From: Bradyrhizobium sp. 21 | GTDB lineage: Bacteria; Pseudomonadota; Alphaproteobacteria; Rhizobiales; Xanthobacteraceae | Assembly: GCF_023073335.1 (NCBI RefSeq) | Contig: NZ_JADPJG010000002.1 | Coordinates: forward strand, 897,664-961,663 | Length of the DNA: 64,000 bases | Direction of reading: 5' to 3' | Shown: piece by piece, positions 61,319 to 64,000 of the stretch | Layout: every line of letters begins with the position of its first letter | How positions within the stretch are numbered: the stretch's first letter is position 1 | Translations under genes and position numbers: made by a program | Notes under the pieces: model-generated | Databases searched by the model: none | Seen by the model: only the letters and a program-made list of their open reading frames with translations | Told to the model about the DNA's origin: nothing

Positions 61319-61639
61319 ATGACTGTCCTGCTGAGAGACACATTCAAGGCTTGGATCGACCGCGCCCCGGGCGCGCCGCCCAAGCTGATCATGATTGGCC
61401 ACGTGCGGGTACCGACCAATGGCTGGCAGGCCCGCCTGACCAAGCGCTCGCCACAGGGCGTCAACCCGAAGATCCTGATCCTCGACGTGAACACGCTGCA
61501 GCAGGGTGGTGAAGCACAGGACGCGATCACGACGATCCCGCTCCGCTACGAAGAGAGCCCGCCGCAGGACGAATATGGCCAGGTGATGATCGCGAACGGC
61601 AAGGGTGAAATCGTCGTCCGCATCTGTGACGCCCACTGA
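61319..61639 (+). CDS. Hypothetical soluble protein, 106 aa
   Basis: ATG 61319 follows GGGGAGAGCGTC. The 106 residues have strong beta/alpha alternation (PPKLIMIGHVRVPTNGWQAR, PKILILDVNTLQQG, EYGQVMIANGKGEIVVRICD), no cysteines except the last, no signal peptide; compact small domain. Not recognised. First of the divergent unit; the membrane protein gene follows after 129 bp with a hairpin in the gap. Confidence 0.6.
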   Translation: MTVLLRDTFKAWIDRAPGAPPKLIMIGHVRVPTNGWQARLTKRSPQGVNPKILILDVNTLQQGGEAQDAITTIPLRYEESPPQDEYGQVMIANGKGEIVVRICDAH

Positions 61640-61715
61640 ATGACGTGTTGACGGTCGGCTCACGCTCAAATCACACGTCAATGGAAATGTAATCGCGGCA
61701 ATTGAATTTGGATAT

Positions 61716-61735
61716 GGCTCCGCCACGGCGGAGCC
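61716..61735 (+). other. Strong hairpin before the membrane protein gene
   Basis: GGCTCCGCC (61716-61724) / GGCGGAGCC (61727-61735), perfect over 9 bp, 33 bp before the ATG at 61769. An 8-bp repeat TGACGTGT (61641-61648) / ACACGTCA (61673-61680) lies just upstream, directly after the previous stop. No T-run behind the GC hairpin, so attenuation or mRNA processing is as likely as termination. Confidence 0.5.
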
Positions 61736-61768
61736 AAACAAGCATGGCTGGAAACAGGAGTACTCGCC

Positions 61769-63859
61769 ATGATGCTCGATAGCGCCGGAAAATGGATCAT
61801 CGCGTTCGCCTTCGGCGCCGTCATGGTCGGAATGTACTCGTGGTCTCGCTTCGACGAGCCCAGTTGCGACAGCCAGTCGGAATACTTCTCCCGCTACAAG
61901 CCTCGGTTCTCCACCTCTTACGGTCGGTACGCCCGCGCCAAATGGGCCTATGTCGGAGCGATGATTGTCATGTACGTGGCTTTTTCGCTCATGCCGGAGC
62001 TCTTTACTACGGTTTCCAGCATTGGTGCGGGTAGCGATGCGTCGAAGACGATCGACGGGCTGCCGTTGGCAGTCGCGCTGGCGTTGGTCACGCTTCAGAA
62101 CGTGCCGGGCCTCAAGGAACTGGAGAAGCGCATCCGCGGATTCCTGCATTCTGTCGCGCGCATCCCCGACTGCGTTCGCCGAACCGTCGCGCAGATGCGC
62201 AGTTCGCCGTTCACTTTCGAGCAAGGCGTTTACCAGTGCCAGACCAGAAAGCTGGTGGGCCAACCCGGAGCGGCGACCGCGCTGACCGGCGATCTCGGCA
62301 AGCTGAGAGAGGACGACGAGATTCTCCACACCTGGTACTGCGTCGGAGGCGTGCTCGCCGCGCTGTCAGAACGAAGGCGGGACGGTGCCGGTATCGATCC
62401 GATCTTCTTCGCCAATTACAGAGACGAGCTCGACAGCATCGCCGCAAAACATATCGCGCTTGTCGAACTCGTGCGCGAGCACGTCGGCGAGTTCTTGAAG
62501 GGCGGCAACCCCACGGATCTCGGAACGCTCAGCGAAGTTCGCGATCTTCGCGATCGGCTGTACACGTTTGTCGCGTGCGGCGTTCATTCCACCGTCAGGA
62601 ACGAGGCTGACAGCCTGGATGTCGTGGCGCGCCTCGGCTTCGTCATCGCCGATGAGCCTGGCAAGGGGCAGGGTCACGCCATTGGTCCGCTCGCCGGCTT
62701 GTCATTCATCTCCCTTGCGATGTTGTCGATCTTCACCGGCTATTCAACCCAGGCCTTCAGCGAGTTTGTCGTGCAGCATATCGGCAGCGACTGGCTCCCC
62801 GGGCTAGGCATCCCGACGGGTACGCTTGGACTTTTTGCGTGGACGTGGCTCACGGCGGCATTCTATTTCTCCACGATTTTCGGGGCGCTCGCGGTTCGAA
62901 ACGCGAGAATTGCGCGACGCGAATGGTTCGATCTCAACGATTTGAATCGCGAAAGACCGTTGCTCCGCTATGTCACGCCGATCATGGTGGGAACCGCGCT
63001 CGGCAACACCACGCTGTCGATCATTGCGGTGATCGGCGCCAGGATGTCTTCGGGCGAGACAGGAGCTGCGATCGCCGGGGCGCTTCCGTGGTTTCCGCTC
63101 GCAACGGTCATGGCAGCCATCGTCGTCGTGCTGAGCGACGGGCGGTTGATCGAAGACGGATTTTGGCGCAGCACGGCGGCCCGAGCCGCATTGGGAGCGC
63201 TGATCATGGTCTTGATCGGCTTTCTGACCAGCCGGTTGAGCATTCCGATGAGCCTCGCGGCGTTCGCGGTCGGCAACAAGATAGACCTTACACCGGCGGT
63301 GCTTCGGATCGGGACCTACACGAGCCTTTTCATCGCGGCCCAGATCGGTCTGTTTGCATTCGTCCTGTGTGTCATTGCGCAGGTTGCTGAGCGCTACATC
63401 ACGCGCGGTCGGCTGCCTGCGGCTGCTGGAAAGCTCGTCGAACTGATCACGCGACAAGGACCCGAGTTCTCCGTTGTCCTGGACGATGCGTGCGAAGCGT
63501 CCCTGTTTGCTGCGAACAGGACCGAAAAAAACATTACGGCGGCGGGCTGCCGGGGCCGATGGCAACTCTTCCCTGAAGGCATGGCAGTGAAATGGAGTGC
63601 GGGCTCGGGGGAAGGCTATTGCAAAGTCGGGGAGTTTGGCTTGATCCGCCGGTACGGGGACGCCGTGATCTACGAAGGCTATGTCGGCCAGTTCTCGGCC
63701 AAGAAGAAGCCGGTCTTCGACGCCCGGGTCGATGAGCGCAGCAATGACAATCGCATGTCGTCAAAGCGGCGGCGCGAGGTGCGGGCGTCCGCAGGTGTGC
63801 AACCGGTTCTGAAGACCGCCGCCGCCGTGGGATCTGTAGTCGAGGAGATACGGACATGA
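61769..63859 (+). CDS. Large multi-spanning membrane protein of unknown family, 696 aa
   Basis: ATG 61769 (AGGAG upstream). Two to three N-terminal TM helices (about 8-24, 60-78, 97-112), a cytoplasmic helical part with no known motif (115-300), then six TM helices (about 307-326, 351-375, 402-424, 433-456, 474-496, 517-539) and a soluble C-terminal domain of 150 residues (CEASLFAANRTEKNITAAGC, WQLFPEGMAVKW, FGLIRRYGDAVIYEGYVGQF). I do not recognise a family; not an MFS, ABC or RND pattern. The stop overlaps the next start (ATGA). A sensor or anchor for the neighbouring cluster is only speculation. Confidence 0.7.
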   Translation: MMLDSAGKWIIAFAFGAVMVGMYSWSRFDEPSCDSQSEYFSRYKPRFSTSYGRYARAKWAYVGAMIVMYVAFSLMPELFTTVSSIGAGSDASKTIDGLPLAVALALVTLQNVPGLKELEKRIRGFLHSVARIPDCVRRTVAQMRSSPFTFEQGVYQCQTRKLVGQPGAATALTGDLGKLREDDEILHTWYCVGGVLAALSERRRDGAGIDPIFFANYRDELDSIAAKHIALVELVREHVGEFLKGGNPTDLGTLSEVRDLRDRLYTFVACGVHSTVRNEADSLDVVARLGFVIADEPGKGQGHAIGPLAGLSFISLAMLSIFTGYSTQAFSEFVVQHIGSDWLPGLGIPTGTLGLFAWTWLTAAFYFSTIFGALAVRNARIARREWFDLNDLNRERPLLRYVTPIMVGTALGNTTLSIIAVIGARMSSGETGAAIAGALPWFPLATVMAAIVVVLSDGRLIEDGFWRSTAARAALGALIMVLIGFLTSRLSIPMSLAAFAVGNKIDLTPAVLRIGTYTSLFIAAQIGLFAFVLCVIAQVAERYITRGRLPAAAGKLVELITRQGPEFSVVLDDACEASLFAANRTEKNITAAGCRGRWQLFPEGMAVKWSAGSGEGYCKVGEFGLIRRYGDAVIYEGYVGQFSAKKKPVFDARVDERSNDNRMSSKRRREVRASAGVQPVLKTAAAVGSVVEEIRT

Positions 63860-64000
63860 CTCTGCAGGACCGATATTTCGTGCCGGTGTGCCTCTATCCC
63901 CACACCAAATATCGCACGGCGGCCGGCGTGACGGCGCTCTTTGAAAAATACATCGTGCAATCCCAAGAGTACCTGATTGTCGTCGCCGACCGCCTCCTGG
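63856..64000 (+). CDS. Gene truncated by window end, first 48 codons
   Basis: ATG 63856 overlaps the stop of the membrane protein gene. Visible: MTLQDRYFVPVCLYPHTKYR, then ALFEKYIVQSQEYLIVVADR and LL. A beta strand, a helix and a strand ending in VVADR give a Rossmann-like start; a tRNA-dependent cyclodipeptide synthase has a comparable layout at its start, but 48 residues cannot establish it. Coupled expression with the membrane protein is clear. Confidence 0.6.
   Translation, partial: MTLQDRYFVPVCLYPHTKYRTAAGVTALFEKYIVQSQEYLIVVADRLL

Noticed and set aside
61017..61322. Plus-strand frames in the gap before 61319
   Set aside because: Arg/Ser/Ala-rich and without ribosome sites; they look like random open frames in GC-rich DNA.
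63856..64000. Firm call of cyclodipeptide synthase for the truncated last gene
   Set aside because: Only 48 residues are visible and the resemblance is of layout, not of motif.

Overview
The window is high-GC, densely coded DNA without rRNA, tRNA, CRISPR, prophage or an insertion sequence that I can recognise. The gene content (many solute-binding proteins of the TctC and amino-acid families, LivF/LivG-type ABC genes, DUF6894 and DUF763 proteins, LuxR paralogues, aromatic and acyl-CoA catabolism, short palindromic repeats carrying CGTCATTCCGG arms) fits a soil alphaproteobacterium of the Bradyrhizobium/Nitrobacteraceae type. That placement is inference from gene families, not from a marker gene.

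Layout. 0-3.5 kb: the end of a branched-chain amino-acid ABC operon (LivG, LivF) with a MarR regulator, then an enamidase-like amidohydrolase divergent from a ferredoxin-NADP reductase across a striking paired GntR-type operator. 3.6-6 kb: a decayed cytochrome P450 and four consecutive tiny, very hydrophilic proteins ending at a good terminator. 6-8.5 kb: DUF763 protein and an MscS channel. 8.5-16.6 kb: a catabolic island: TctC and amino-acid type binding proteins on one strand; on the other a TetR regulator, 2-pyrone-4,6-dicarboxylate hydrolase (LigI-like), DctA transporter, 4-oxalomesaconate hydratase (GalB), 4-carboxy-4-hydroxy-2-oxoadipate aldolase (LigK/GalC), a 4,5-dihydroxyphthalate decarboxylase-like protein and a DUF1932 dehydrogenase. 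This is the lower half of the protocatechuate/gallate 4,5-cleavage route without its ring-cleavage enzyme. 16.6-31.4 kb: deaminase-like amidohydrolase, orphan binding protein, an AaeB/AaeX/AaeA-like aromatic acid efflux unit, acyl-CoA dehydrogenase and ligase divergent from a Baeyer-Villiger monooxygenase, lytic transglycosylase and several small proteins, including two overlapping micro-ORFs.

31.7-39.5 kb: three LuxR-type paralogues, an AraC regulator and a repeat-rich autotransporter, with a shared 16-bp palindromic motif before two regulators. 40-46.3 kb: TauE-like exporter, an RND efflux pair and its divergent TetR with a two-site operator. 46.3-49 kb: amidase and an RNase Z-like enzyme. 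49-56.7 kb: an IclR regulator divergent from a six-gene catabolic operon (DapA-like lyase, FAD-linked dehydrogenase, DtnK-type kinase, PdxA2, iron alcohol dehydrogenase, TctC protein) that looks like four-carbon sugar-acid utilisation.

56.8-64 kb is the least conventional part: an apparent operon on the minus strand of a BTAD/TPR transcription regulator, a vanadium-haloperoxidase/PAP2 enzyme with an N-terminal (GGY)7 tail, and a bacterial glutamic peptidase (eqolisin, family G1) with both catalytic residues but no signal peptide. Divergently lie a small unknown protein, a large multi-spanning membrane protein and a translationally coupled gene that runs off the window. I regard this as the best candidate for an undescribed system here.
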